64,000 nucleotides of DNA, taken from Sphingomonas sp. IC-11 (lineage in GTDB: Bacteria; Pseudomonadota; Alphaproteobacteria; Sphingomonadales; Sphingomonadaceae). The position numbers and the translations under genes were made by a program. The notes beneath the pieces are model-generated. The model had not been told where the DNA came from. It saw nothing but the letters and a program-made list of their open reading frames with translations, and did not search any database. The DNA lies in contig NZ_JAJNDU010000002.1 in NCBI RefSeq assembly GCF_021043365.1, positions 62,001 through 126,000 on the forward strand, read 5' to 3'. Below, piece after piece: positions 7,834 through 16,805 of the stretch; positions within the stretch are counted from its first letter, which is position 1, and every line of letters begins with the position of its first letter.

Positions 7834-10059
7834 ATGGCAGTTGACCGGCCTCTGACGGGGGTCCGGGTGGTCGATGCGGTGCACGGCCCGCTGAGCGTGA
7901 CCACACGGTATCTGGCCGAGCTTGGCGCGCAGGTGGATCGCATCGTGGTTGCCGCGGCAGGGGACAGCTTGTCGGACCGCATCGCTAATCTCGGCAAGAC
8001 GGTGCATCCTTTCGATCATCACGCACCCCAAGCGGCGGCCCTGCTCGCCGCCGCGGATATCATTGTCGAGGATTGCGGCCTCCAGCTGAGCTGGCGCCTA
8101 CCGGCGCAGGTCATCGTCAGCGTCAGTCCATTCGGGCACGGGAATTCCTTCTCGGGCTGGCAGGCGAGCGACGCCATCTTGAATGCGCTTTCAGGCGAAC
8201 TGTCGCGCTCCGGCATCCGCGGACGTGAGCCGCTGCTGCCGCCGGGCCAACTCGCGTGGCAGTGCGCGGCGGTGCAGGCGGCCTTCCTGGCCCTGCAATC
8301 CTACTTCCTTGCCCTGCGGACCGGACAGGGTGACCGCATCGACTTTGCCGCGTTGGACGGCGCCGTGCAGGCGCTTGATCCGGGCTTCGGGATTGGGGGC
8401 AGCGCCACCCTGGGGCGGCCTGCGCATCTGTTATCGCGCGATCGACCGGCCAAGGGCTTTCAATATCCCATCATCCCCTGTGCCGACGGTCACGTACGCC
8501 TGTGCCTGCTCTCAGCACGGCAGTGGCAGGGCATGTTCCGCTGGATGGGCGAACCGCCTGCCTTCTCCGACCCGAGCTTCAACAAGACGGCTGTTCGTTA
8601 CAAGTCAGCTGATCTTCTGCCGGCGATCGCCGCCTTTTTTGCGGACAAGACCCGGGCGGAACTTGAAGCGGGTGCCATCTCGCACGGCGTGCCGCTGAGT
8701 GGTTTGTCGACGCTCGCTGAAGCGCCAATGCTGCCGCACTTCGTTGAACGTGCATCTTTCCGGAGCGAAGCCGTGGATGGTGCGACCTATCCCGTCCCCA
8801 ACGGGTGCATCATCGTGGACGGGGAGCGGATGACGCCAGACGCTGACCATGCGCAGGCTCGCCTGACGACAAGCGCACATCATCTGTCCCGGCCTTTCGA
8901 GGGGCTGAAGGTGCTGGACCTCGGCGTCATCGTCGTCGGTGCCGAGACTGGTCGCCTGCTGGCCGATCAGGGTGCCGACGTCGTCAAGGTGGAGAGCGCT
9001 GCCTTTCCGGATGGCAATCGCCAATCCTATTTGCCTTATGGCCTGTCGGCGAGCTTCGCGGCCGGGCACCGCAACAAGCGAAGTGTCGGTCTCGATCTGC
9101 GTGACCCGGACGGCAAGGCGCTCTTCCTTCGCCTGGTTGGGCAGGCGGATGTGGTACTCTCCAACTTCAAGCCCGGGACGATGCAGTCGCTTGGTCTCGG
9201 CCGTGATGTCCTCAAAGCCGCCAATCCGCGCGTGATCAGCGTGGAGAGTTCCGCGTTCGGGGATAGCGGGCCTTGGAGCAAGCGGATGGGCTATGGCCCG
9301 CTCGTGAGGGCTGCCACGGGCCTGACGGAAGCGTGGCGCTACGCCGATGATCCCGAAAGCTTCAGCGACTCCATCACCATCTACCCCGACCATGTCGCCG
9401 GCCGCGTCGGGGCGATCGCCGCGGTGGCATTGCTGATCCGACGTGAGCGGACCGGGCAGGGAGGCCACGCCAGCATCGCCCAGGCGGAGGTCATGCTCGC
9501 CCAGTTCGGCGCCGAGATCGCACGAGCGTCGACCGGCGCTCCTGCGCAAGGCGAGCGCTCGGCGGTGTACCGGTGCAGCGGCGATGACGAGTGGATCGCG
9601 GTGACGATGCGCACCGACGCCGATTCCGCCGCTGTCGCTTCGGTGTGCGAGGGACAGCCTTTGGAGGAGTGGCTGGCTTGTATGGACGCCGACGATGCGA
9701 TGCGCCGCTTGCAGGCCGCCGGCGTTCCCGCCGCCCGGATGTTGCGGGTGGGGGACCTTCCGGCGTTCGACTATGTCTCTGAGCGGCGCCTTCTGCGGTG
9801 CGAGCATCACCCCTTCCTGGCAGACCCTGTCACCGCCGAAGCACGGCAAGCACATAGCCGGCTACCGGCAGCACCGATGCGATCGGCGCCTCTGATGGGC
9901 GAGCATAGCGACGAGATCCTGGGGCAGTGGCTCGCCCTTGATCCCGACACAATCGACCGCCTCGCCGTCAAGGGCGTGATCCAGCGCACCAGCCCAGACG
10001 AGCGACGCGCCATCGAGCAAACGCTCGCGGCAAGCGCCTCTGATCGGGTGGGCGCGTAA
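7834..10059 (+). CDS. CaiB/BaiF CoA-transferase, tandem two-domain form
   Basis: At 741 residues this is about twice the usual CaiB/BaiF length. The C-terminal half (from about residue 356, GLKVLDLG, with FAAGHRNKRSVGLDL) is a good family III CoA-transferase domain with the catalytic aspartate at about D519 in IYPDHVAGR. The N-terminal half repeats the fold (GVRVVDAVHGP, LRTGQGDRIDFA) but its equivalent segment reads PPGQLAWQCAAVQ and has no aspartate, so it is probably inactive and structural. The enzyme would move CoA between carboxylic acids, activating the pathway's acid intermediate. GGGAGAGG precedes the ATG. Confidence 0.85.
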   Translation: MAVDRPLTGVRVVDAVHGPLSVTTRYLAELGAQVDRIVVAAAGDSLSDRIANLGKTVHPFDHHAPQAAALLAAADIIVEDCGLQLSWRLPAQVIVSVSPFGHGNSFSGWQASDAILNALSGELSRSGIRGREPLLPPGQLAWQCAAVQAAFLALQSYFLALRTGQGDRIDFAALDGAVQALDPGFGIGGSATLGRPAHLLSRDRPAKGFQYPIIPCADGHVRLCLLSARQWQGMFRWMGEPPAFSDPSFNKTAVRYKSADLLPAIAAFFADKTRAELEAGAISHGVPLSGLSTLAEAPMLPHFVERASFRSEAVDGATYPVPNGCIIVDGERMTPDADHAQARLTTSAHHLSRPFEGLKVLDLGVIVVGAETGRLLADQGADVVKVESAAFPDGNRQSYLPYGLSASFAAGHRNKRSVGLDLRDPDGKALFLRLVGQADVVLSNFKPGTMQSLGLGRDVLKAANPRVISVESSAFGDSGPWSKRMGYGPLVRAATGLTEAWRYADDPESFSDSITIYPDHVAGRVGAIAAVALLIRRERTGQGGHASIAQAEVMLAQFGAEIARASTGAPAQGERSAVYRCSGDDEWIAVTMRTDADSAAVASVCEGQPLEEWLACMDADDAMRRLQAAGVPAARMLRVGDLPAFDYVSERRLLRCEHHPFLADPVTAEARQAHSRLPAAPMRSAPLMGEHSDEILGQWLALDPDTIDRLAVKGVIQRTSPDERRAIEQTLAASASDRVGA

Positions 10060-10313
10060 GGGTCTGCACGGTGATGGCCGTTTACCTGCGCATTCCGCTC
10101 GACTTCGCTGTGCAACAAGCATTGCTGCACTTGTGAGCCGCGGGCGCACCGGCGTTTCTGACGCCCGGAGCGACCAGATCGACCGGGCTGTAAGTCGTGG
10201 GACCGGCACCAGGCTGACCCAAGCCGGGGAGACCACGAAAGCGGACGGCAGCCGCGCGGAAGCGCGCCACTCCCGGGAGGAAAATGGAGTAAGGTAAGTA
10301 TCTGGAGACTGAT

Positions 10314-10404
10314 TGGCGGAGCGGGAGGGATTCGAACCCTCGATACGGTTTTGCCGTATACTCACTTTCCAGGCGAGCGCCTTCGACCACTCGGCCACCG
10401 CTCC
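10314..10404 (-). tRNA. tRNA-Ser (anticodon GGA)
   Basis: Read on the minus strand from 10404, the acceptor arm GGAGCGG pairs with CCGCTCC at 10318-10324, followed by discriminator G and an encoded CCA (10314-10316). The D arm (GGCCGAGTGG), an anticodon loop reading CTGGAAA with anticodon GGA, a long variable arm with stem ATACGG/CCGTAT, and the TTCGAAT T-loop are all present. The long variable arm is typical of tRNA-Ser. The 254 bases between this gene and the CoA-transferase show no supported gene. Confidence 0.95.
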
Positions 10405-10477
10405 GCATACCTGGAAGTAGCGCGCCCTAAGCTGCCCGCGCGTTCGGCGCAAGCGTTTGCGCATTGCCTACCGCATT

Positions 10478-11422
10478 ATGCCGCGTCACGGTGCGGTAAT
10501 GGCCGCTTTTCTCCTCTCCCTGCTCATCGCCCAGGCTGCCGCCGCGCAAGCCGCGGGCCGCGCCTCGCCCAGCCCGCAATCGCCCAGCGAAATCTTGGCA
10601 GCGGCACCTGCCGCGGAATGGGTCGAGATCGCTGCCGATGACTTGCTGGTGATGGATCTTGCCGCCAATCCCGGCGAGAGCCAGCGGCGGATCGTGATTC
10701 AGTTGATCGCCGAACCGTTCGCGCGTCCCTGGGTCGCCAATGTGCGCCGGCTCGCCGCTGCGCACTGGTGGGACGGAACAAGCGTCAATCGGGTGCAGGA
10801 CAATTACGTCGCGCAATGGGGCGATGCGACGGAGAAGAAGCCGCTGCCGCCGCACCTCACCGTAGCTGCGGAGAGCGACTATACCACTGACCGTGCTGCA
10901 TTGCGCCCTGAAGAGCTGACGCCCGGCCCCTCGGACGTCTATGCGCCGGCCACCTTCTTCTATCGCGGCTGGCCCGTCGGTGCAGACGGGCAGGGCGGTG
11001 GCGCCGCTTGGCCGGTGCATTGCTACGGCATGGTCGGCGTTGGCCGCGATGTGTCGCCAAATACCGGCACCGGCGCGGAGCTTTATGCGGTAATCGGCCA
11101 CGCGCCCCGACACCTCGACCGCAACATCGCGGTGGTCGGGCGCGTGATTGAGGGGATCGAGCATCTTTCCAGCCTTCCGCGGGGAAGCCTCGGCCTCGGC
11201 TTTTACGAGCGGGCCGAACAGCGCGTGCCCATCCGGCAGATCCGCTTGGCCAGCGAGTTGCCCGCAGCCGAGCGGCCCGCCTTCGCGTATCTGTCCACCA
11301 GATCCGGCAGCTGGTCCCGGTACGCAGCGGCGCGGGCCAATCGGCAGGATTCGTTCTTCATCCGGCCCGCCGGCGCGGCCGACATCTGCAACCTTCCGGT
11401 GCCGATCCGTCGGCCCCGCTAG
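10478..11422 (+). CDS. Secreted cyclophilin-type peptidyl-prolyl isomerase
   Basis: A protein of about 314 residues with an N-terminal signal peptide (MAAFLLSLLIAQAAAAQA). The cyclophilin fold is visible in VANVRRLAAAHWWDGTSVNRVQDNYVAQWGD, which keeps the catalytic arginine (N-R), and in the late core GMVGVGRDVSPNTGTGAELYAVIG. A long insertion separates the two parts, and several active-site aromatics are replaced. It would catalyse proline isomerisation during folding of exported proteins. No clear ribosome site exists; ATG 10478 is chosen, with TTG 10457 and ATG 10499 as alternatives. The gene ends one base before the convergent neighbour. Confidence 0.8.
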   Translation: MPRHGAVMAAFLLSLLIAQAAAAQAAGRASPSPQSPSEILAAAPAAEWVEIAADDLLVMDLAANPGESQRRIVIQLIAEPFARPWVANVRRLAAAHWWDGTSVNRVQDNYVAQWGDATEKKPLPPHLTVAAESDYTTDRAALRPEELTPGPSDVYAPATFFYRGWPVGADGQGGGAAWPVHCYGMVGVGRDVSPNTGTGAELYAVIGHAPRHLDRNIAVVGRVIEGIEHLSSLPRGSLGLGFYERAEQRVPIRQIRLASELPAAERPAFAYLSTRSGSWSRYAAARANRQDSFFIRPAGAADICNLPVPIRRPR

Positions 11423-11423
11423 A

Positions 11424-12551
11424 TCATCTCAAACACCTGCCGATCGTGCGCAGGAGACAGGCGTGAAGGCGCGAGCCCGTGCTTCGCGCGATGGCGCGCC
11501 CAGCCCAGCGGTCGAGGGCGCCGAGCCGGTGGCGGCGCAACCATAAGCGAACTTGCCGTGCGCGCACGAACAGCAGCATCGAGCCGCTCTGGCGCTGCGC
11601 GGCCATCCGCAGGGTGTCGGCCGCGGCTGCCGTATTGCCGAGCAGTTCCCGGTGCCGGGCAAGGCCGGCCCAGGCGTGCGCGTTCCCGGGTGTTCGGGTT
11701 ACCGCAGCATGGTGAAGCGGCGCTGCTTCCGTGAATCGTCCCAGATCATCGAGCAGCGCGGCCTGCGCGCTCAGGATATGGGATTCCGGCTCGATCTCGG
11801 CCGCTCGCTCCAGCAGGCGAAGCGCAGTCTGCGGCCGCCGGGCCGCGCAATGCCGCGCCAGCACGAAATGCTGATGCTGTGAGCGCCGTCGCTCGCGTCG
11901 GATGCGCGCCCGTACGCTGGCCGGGTCGAAGTCGCCGGCAACGATCGAGCGGATCGCTTGCTGCAATGCTCCCGTTTCCACCAGCAAGGGCCCAACCGGA
12001 TGGCCGCCGAAGGGGATGGGGATACACGTCGCCCCATCCGCCCCCGCGATCATCTCCGCATGGCGCTGGTCCAGCCGCACGCGCGGGTCGTATAAGACAT
12101 ATTCGTGCGCGGCGCCGTGATAGGCCGGCTCATCGAACCGGGTCCGGGCGACATCGGCCTGCCACCTGGTTTCCCATGGCACGATCCGAGGATCGGCCGA
12201 AAACTGCGGCGACAGCGCGATCGCGGTGTCGGCGCCGCAGGGCAGGGCATAACGCAGGGCGGCATAGCCTCCCATGCTTGAACCGTATGTGATCACCCGA
12301 TCATAGTCACCGGTCACGGCGGCAATGGCGGCGAGTGCGGCAGGGCGCTCCGGGTGCTGATACCATCGGTTGCGGCGGTTGATCACGTGGATGGCATCGA
12401 TCTGTGCCGTGCGCAGGAACTCCTCGGCGAAGCCGGGGCGATCCAATATCGGTTCGGTGGTGTAGGAGCCAAAGGTGACGATCACCGTACCGCCGCGCAT
12501 CCCCGCCCGCCGCACCAAGAGGTTGTCGGAACGGAACAGCGTCTGATCCAA
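11424..12551 (-). CDS. Alpha/beta-hydrolase-like protein with C-terminal TPR-like repeats
   Basis: This 375-residue protein has a nucleophile-elbow motif GSSMGGYAALRYA near residue 90, the sign of an alpha/beta-hydrolase fold, and a C-terminal half of helical repeats (AAEIEPESHILSAQAALLDDLGRFTEAAPLHHAAV) resembling tetratricopeptide units. Candidate acid and histidine residues lie around LSPQF and FGGHPVGP. No signal peptide is seen. It may hydrolyse or merely bind a substrate and dock a partner through the TPR part. I do not recognise a named family. The stop lies one base from the stop of the cyclophilin gene. Confidence 0.7.
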   Translation of the reverse strand: MDQTLFRSDNLLVRRAGMRGGTVIVTFGSYTTEPILDRPGFAEEFLRTAQIDAIHVINRRNRWYQHPERPAALAAIAAVTGDYDRVITYGSSMGGYAALRYALPCGADTAIALSPQFSADPRIVPWETRWQADVARTRFDEPAYHGAAHEYVLYDPRVRLDQRHAEMIAGADGATCIPIPFGGHPVGPLLVETGALQQAIRSIVAGDFDPASVRARIRRERRRSQHQHFVLARHCAARRPQTALRLLERAAEIEPESHILSAQAALLDDLGRFTEAAPLHHAAVTRTPGNAHAWAGLARHRELLGNTAAAADTLRMAAQRQSGSMLLFVRARQVRLWLRRHRLGALDRWAGRAIARSTGSRLHACLLRTIGRCLR

Positions 12552-12637
12552 TCGGCCCTCCCACGCTGAACCCTAAACCGGTTCGCTGGCACGTCCAGCC
12601 GGTCACGCGCGGCGGCGCGCCGCTTGGTCCTTCTGCT

Positions 12638-13636
12638 TCAGTCGTCCTCGTCTTCGAAGCCGACCAGCGCCAGCGCCCGCGCCTTGATCTGGCGCATCGC
12701 ACACCAGTGGATCAGCGCTTCCTCGCGTCCATGCGTCACCCACACCTCGCGCGGCGCGATCTCCTCGATCGTCTGGGTCAGCTCGTCCCAGTCAGCATGG
12801 TCGGACATGATCAGCGGCAGCTCGACCAGTTTCTGGCGCGCCCGCTGGCGCACCCGCATCCAGCCGCTTGCCATGGCGGTGATCGGGTCGGGCAGCCGGC
12901 GTGACCAGCGATCGTTAAGCGCACTGGGGGGGCACATCACCACGTGCCCCGCCATCGCCGCCTTCGCCACGCCCGCCACCGGGATCAGCTCGCCCAGCCG
13001 CACGCCGTGCTCGGCATAAAGGTCGCACAGACGCTGCAGCGCGCCGTGAATGTAGATCGGCGCCTCATGCCCGCGTTCGCGAAGTTCGGCGATCACCCGC
13101 TGTGCCTTGCCCAGCGCATAGGCGCCGACCAGCACGCAGCGGTCGGGATTGGCGTGAAGTCGCGCGACCAATTTGTCGATCTCGTCCCCCGTATCCGGGT
13201 GGCGGAAGACCGGCAGGCCGAACGTCGCCTCAGTGATGAACACGTCACACGCGATCGGCTGGAACGGCGCACAGGTGGGGTCGGCGCGCCGCTTGTAATC
13301 ACCCGACACGACGATGCGTTCGCCGCGATGCTCGAGCAGGATCTGCGCGGAGCCGAGCACATGCCCGGCTGGCACGAACGTCGCCTCCACATCGCCCAGC
13401 CGGACTGTCTTGCCATAAGCGACCGGGTTACCGACCTGTTCGCCATAACGGGTGTCCATGATCGCCAGCGTCTCGGGCGTGGCCCAGACTTCGCCATGCC
13501 CGCCACGCGCGTGATCGGCATGGCCGTGGGTGACCAGTGCCTTGGCCTGCGGGGTTGAAGGATCGACCCAGGCGTCCGCCGGTCGAACGTAAATGCCGTG
13601 GGGGTGTGATTCCAGCCAATCGCCGAGCTTGGGCAT
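12638..13636 (-). CDS. Ligase-associated DNA damage response exonuclease
   Basis: A metallo-beta-lactamase-fold nuclease of 332 residues with the metal motif H37-G-H39-A-D41-H42, a later AGHVLGSAQ motif, SGDYK, and a terminal THGREEALIHW segment. These match the exonuclease (SNM1/beta-CASP relatives) that usually sits with an ATP-dependent ligase, a DEXH helicase and the PdeM endonuclease. The frame extends to 13711, but GGGG before ATG 13636 and family length favour this start. The helicase is nearby on the opposite strand; the ligase and PdeM are not adjacent. Confidence 0.85.
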   Translation of the reverse strand: MPKLGDWLESHPHGIYVRPADAWVDPSTPQAKALVTHGHADHARGGHGEVWATPETLAIMDTRYGEQVGNPVAYGKTVRLGDVEATFVPAGHVLGSAQILLEHRGERIVVSGDYKRRADPTCAPFQPIACDVFITEATFGLPVFRHPDTGDEIDKLVARLHANPDRCVLVGAYALGKAQRVIAELRERGHEAPIYIHGALQRLCDLYAEHGVRLGELIPVAGVAKAAMAGHVVMCPPSALNDRWSRRLPDPITAMASGWMRVRQRARQKLVELPLIMSDHADWDELTQTIEEIAPREVWVTHGREEALIHWCAMRQIKARALALVGFEDEDD

Positions 13637-13709
13637 ATCCCCATTACGCACGAACGGATCAAATCGCCCCACCTCCTCGTTCTGCCTGCAAGGATTGGGA
13701 GAGTTCGAC

Positions 13710-13898
13710 ATGGAACATCAAGCAACCGGCGACAGCCTCTGGGCCTTCATCGTGATCGGGGGGTTCATCATCCTCGGTCTTGCGCTTGCCTTTGCGAAGC
13801 TGCGCAACAAGACCACGCCGGCGCAGAACGCGCAGACGGAACGTGCCACGCGGGAGATGTACAAGGAGCAATCGCGCGACGACGCCCTTCGCGGGTAA
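13710..13898 (+). CDS. Small single-pass membrane protein, unknown function
   Basis: A 62-residue protein with one hydrophobic segment (AFIVIGGFIILGLALAFA) followed by a charged tail rich in Q, R and E. AAGGATTGGGAGAG precedes the ATG. It lies between the divergent exonuclease and the downstream helicase. It resembles the many small inner-membrane proteins of unknown role; no family is recognised. Confidence 0.65.
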   Translation: MEHQATGDSLWAFIVIGGFIILGLALAFAKLRNKTTPAQNAQTERATREMYKEQSRDDALRG

Positions 13899-13948
13899 GG
13901 GTTCTGCTCGGGTGATGGCGATTGTCTGACGCTCGCGCGCACGCCTGC

Positions 13949-14040
13949 CGTCACCCCGGACTTTCTTCGTCGTCCATTCCTCTTCCCGCAGCGACCCTGC
14001 TTGTCGCGCAATGGATGCCGAAGCGAGTTCAGCATGACCG
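13949..14040. repeat. Candidate dispersed intergenic repeat
   Basis: The gap before the helicase contains an imperfect inverted pair, CGTCACCCCGGAC near 13949 and GTTCAGCATGAC ending near 14038, flanking GTCCATTCC and GCAATGGATGCCG. Phrases of this kind recur between genes in sphingomonad chromosomes, as far as I recall. Only this copy is in the window. Confidence 0.35.
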
Positions 14041-14115
14041 TCACCGCAGAAGGTGCCGTGCGCCATGCGGCGCCTCCATTCCGCCATGCCGGGGGCGATC
14101 CTATATCCAGCTTCA

Positions 14116-16527
14116 ATGACGCCTGATCTACCCACCCCGCTCGCCGATTGGTTCGACAAGCGGGGCTGGTCCCCCCGCCGCCATCAACTCGACATGCTCG
14201 CCGAGGGCCGCGCCGGGCGACACGCGTTGCTCGTGGCGGCGACTGGCGCGGGCAAGACGCTGGCCGGCTTTCTCCCGACCTTGGCCGAGCTCATCGAGCA
14301 ACCGATCGATGGCCTCCACACCCTCTACGTCTCGCCGCTGAAGGCACTGGCGGTCGACATCCAGCGCAACCTCGTCACCCCACTCGAGGAAATGGGGGTC
14401 GACATCCGCGTGGAGACGCGCACGGGCGACACGCCATCCGATCGCAAGGCCCGCCAACGGGCAAGGCCGCCGCAGATCCTGCTCACCACGCCCGAGTCCT
14501 TGTCGCTGCTGCTCAGTTACCCCGACAGCTTCACCATGTTCGCTGGCCTGCGCACCATCGTGATCGACGAAGTGCACGCCTTTGCCACCGGCAAGCGAGG
14601 CGACCTCCTGTCGCTGTGCATGGCGCGCCTTCAGGCGATCGCCCCGACGATGCGGCGCGTCGCGCTGTCCGCCACCGTCGCGGACCCGGACGGCTATCGC
14701 GCTTGGCTCGCGCCCGACGGCGATATCGACAGCGTCAGCCTGGTGCAGGGGGAAACCGGCGTCGATCCGAACATCGACATCCTGCTGCCCGAGGATCGCG
14801 TCCCCTGGGCCGGCCATTCCGGTCGCTACGCCGCGGCGCAGGTGATGGCGGAGATCGAAACGCACAAGACCACCATCGTCTTCTGCAACACGCGCAGCTT
14901 GGCCGAGCTGATCTTCCAGGATCTGTGGAAGGCGAACGACATGCAGCTGCCGATCGGCATCCATCACGGCAGCCTGGAGAAGGAGGCGCGGCGCAAGGTG
15001 GAGGCGGCGATGGCGGCCGGCCGCCTGCGCGCTTTGGTTGCCACCGCCAGCCTCGATCTGGGCGTCGACTGGGGCGATGTCGATTGCGTGATCCAGATGG
15101 GCGCTCCCAAGGGCTCCTCGCGCCTGCTCCAGCGCATCGGCCGCAGCAACCATCGCCTCGATGAGCCGTCGGAAGCGATCGTCGTCCCCGGCAACCGCTT
15201 CGAATATCTCGAGGCACGCGCTGCGCTGGACGCGGTGGAGGCCGGCGAGCTGGACACCGACATCTTCCGGATGGGCGCGCTCGACGTGCTGGCGCAGCAC
15301 GTGATGGCTTGCGCCTGCGCCGCGCCGTTCAATCAGCAGGCATTGCTGGACGAAATCCGCTCCGCGCTGCCCTATTCGGCACTCACGGACGAGCTGTTCG
15401 ACAAGGTGCTCGGCTTCATTCGCGATGGTGGCTATTCGCTACGCGCCTATGATCGTTTCAAGCGGCTGACGCAGGATGCCGACGGCCTCTGGCGCGTCAG
15501 CCACCCGAAGTTCATCGCGCAGCATCGTCTCAACGCCGGGATCATCGTCGAGGCGACGATGCTCAAGGTCCGCTTCCGCAACGGCCGCACGCTGGGCAAG
15601 GTGGAGGAGGCCTTCGCCGCCACGCTCGCCCACGGTGACACTTTTTTCTTCGCTGGTCTGAGTCTTGAGGTCGAGAAGATCGACACCGAGGATCTGATCG
15701 TCCGCGCCACCGCGCGGCCTGCGCGTATCCCGACGTATGGCGGCAGCCGTATGCCGCTTTCCACCAACCTCGCCGATCGCGTGCGCAGCTTCCTCAACAC
15801 GCCGGCCGAATGGGGGCGCTTCCCCGATGACGTGCGCGAATGGCTAGAGATTCAGGCCCGCCGCTCCGCCCTCCCGCGGCCCGACCAGCTCCTCGTCGAA
15901 ACCTTTCCGCGTGAAGGGCGCAACTACATGGTGGCCTATTCCTTCGAGGGGTGGAACGCGCACCAGTCGCTCGGCATGCTCATTACCCGCCGCATGGAGA
16001 CGGCGGGGCTGAAACCGCTCGGCTTCGTCGCCAACGATTATGCCATCGCCACTTATTCGATCGATCCCGTCACCGATCCCGCGGCGCTGTTCTCGTCCGA
16101 CATTCTCGAACATGAGTTTGTCGACTGGGTGCAGCAATCGCACCTGCTGAAGCGCGCGTTCCGCGAAGTCGCCGTCATCGGCGGTCTTGTTGAGCGGCAG
16201 CACCCCGGCAAGCGCAAGACGGGCAAGCAAGTCACCTTCTCCACCGACCTCATCTATGACGTGCTACGCAAATACGAGCCCGGTCATATTCTGCTCGAGG
16301 CGGCTTGGGCGGACGCCCGCGCCCGCATGACGGACGTCGGCCGCCTCGCCGACCTGCTCGACCGAGCCGCCGGCACGATGCTCCACGTCGACCTCCCCCG
16401 CGTCTCCCCGCTTGCCGTGCCGGTGCTCGTCCTGATTGGCCGCGAACGAGTCACCACCGGCAGCGCCGACGACGCACTCCTGATCGAGGCGGAAGCGCTG
16501 GCCGGGGAAGCCATGCGGCTGGATTGA
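14116..16527 (+). CDS. Ligase-associated DNA damage response DEXH-box helicase (Lhr-type)
   Basis: This 803-residue superfamily-2 helicase has Walker A AATGAGKT near residues 41-48, motif II DEVH near 152, motif III LSATVAD, motif VI LQRIGRSNHR, and the long C-terminal winged-helix region of Lhr-type enzymes. It is of the form that is usually encoded with an ATP-dependent ligase and the exonuclease at 12638-13636. Upstream in-frame ATGs exist (14053), but MTPDLPTPLADWF is the usual start. It probably unwinds nucleic acid during DNA repair. Confidence 0.88.
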   Translation: MTPDLPTPLADWFDKRGWSPRRHQLDMLAEGRAGRHALLVAATGAGKTLAGFLPTLAELIEQPIDGLHTLYVSPLKALAVDIQRNLVTPLEEMGVDIRVETRTGDTPSDRKARQRARPPQILLTTPESLSLLLSYPDSFTMFAGLRTIVIDEVHAFATGKRGDLLSLCMARLQAIAPTMRRVALSATVADPDGYRAWLAPDGDIDSVSLVQGETGVDPNIDILLPEDRVPWAGHSGRYAAAQVMAEIETHKTTIVFCNTRSLAELIFQDLWKANDMQLPIGIHHGSLEKEARRKVEAAMAAGRLRALVATASLDLGVDWGDVDCVIQMGAPKGSSRLLQRIGRSNHRLDEPSEAIVVPGNRFEYLEARAALDAVEAGELDTDIFRMGALDVLAQHVMACACAAPFNQQALLDEIRSALPYSALTDELFDKVLGFIRDGGYSLRAYDRFKRLTQDADGLWRVSHPKFIAQHRLNAGIIVEATMLKVRFRNGRTLGKVEEAFAATLAHGDTFFFAGLSLEVEKIDTEDLIVRATARPARIPTYGGSRMPLSTNLADRVRSFLNTPAEWGRFPDDVREWLEIQARRSALPRPDQLLVETFPREGRNYMVAYSFEGWNAHQSLGMLITRRMETAGLKPLGFVANDYAIATYSIDPVTDPAALFSSDILEHEFVDWVQQSHLLKRAFREVAVIGGLVERQHPGKRKTGKQVTFSTDLIYDVLRKYEPGHILLEAAWADARARMTDVGRLADLLDRAAGTMLHVDLPRVSPLAVPVLVLIGRERVTTGSADDALLIEAEALAGEAMRLD

Positions 16528-16707
16528 AGCGCGGCGGGCTGTGCGAGGGAAAGCGGAATGTCGGCTTGGCCTGGTAAACAGACGTAAGTGGCTTATCGCG
16601 CAGACTCAATTGGTCGCGGCTTCGCGCTCCCCCTTAGCCGTTAAGCCCTGTTCGGCACCATCCGAAAACCTGCCGTTTGTTCATGCGGCTCTGAGCGGCC
16701 GTCGGAG

Positions 16708-16733
16708 TGAACTTAAGAGACATAAGGATCGTT
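16708..16733 (+). promoter_or_regulatory. Possible EcfG-type stress promoter
   Basis: TGAAC-N17-CGTT resembles the alphaproteobacterial general-stress promoter (GGAAC-N16/17-CGTT) with one mismatch in the -35 element. It lies about 70 bases before the small secreted protein at 16806. The rest of the gap from 16528 shows nothing else clear. Confidence 0.25.
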
Positions 16734-16805
16734 GAATTTCATCAAACTATTGACCCGATCGACCGCCTAGTCATTCACTATTAGCAAAATGGATGGGGAA
16801 AAACG

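Noticed and set aside
10060..10313. Possible small genes between the CoA-transferase and tRNA-Ser
   Set aside because: The frames here are low-complexity Ala/Arg/Pro-rich with no ribosome site; nothing supports coding.
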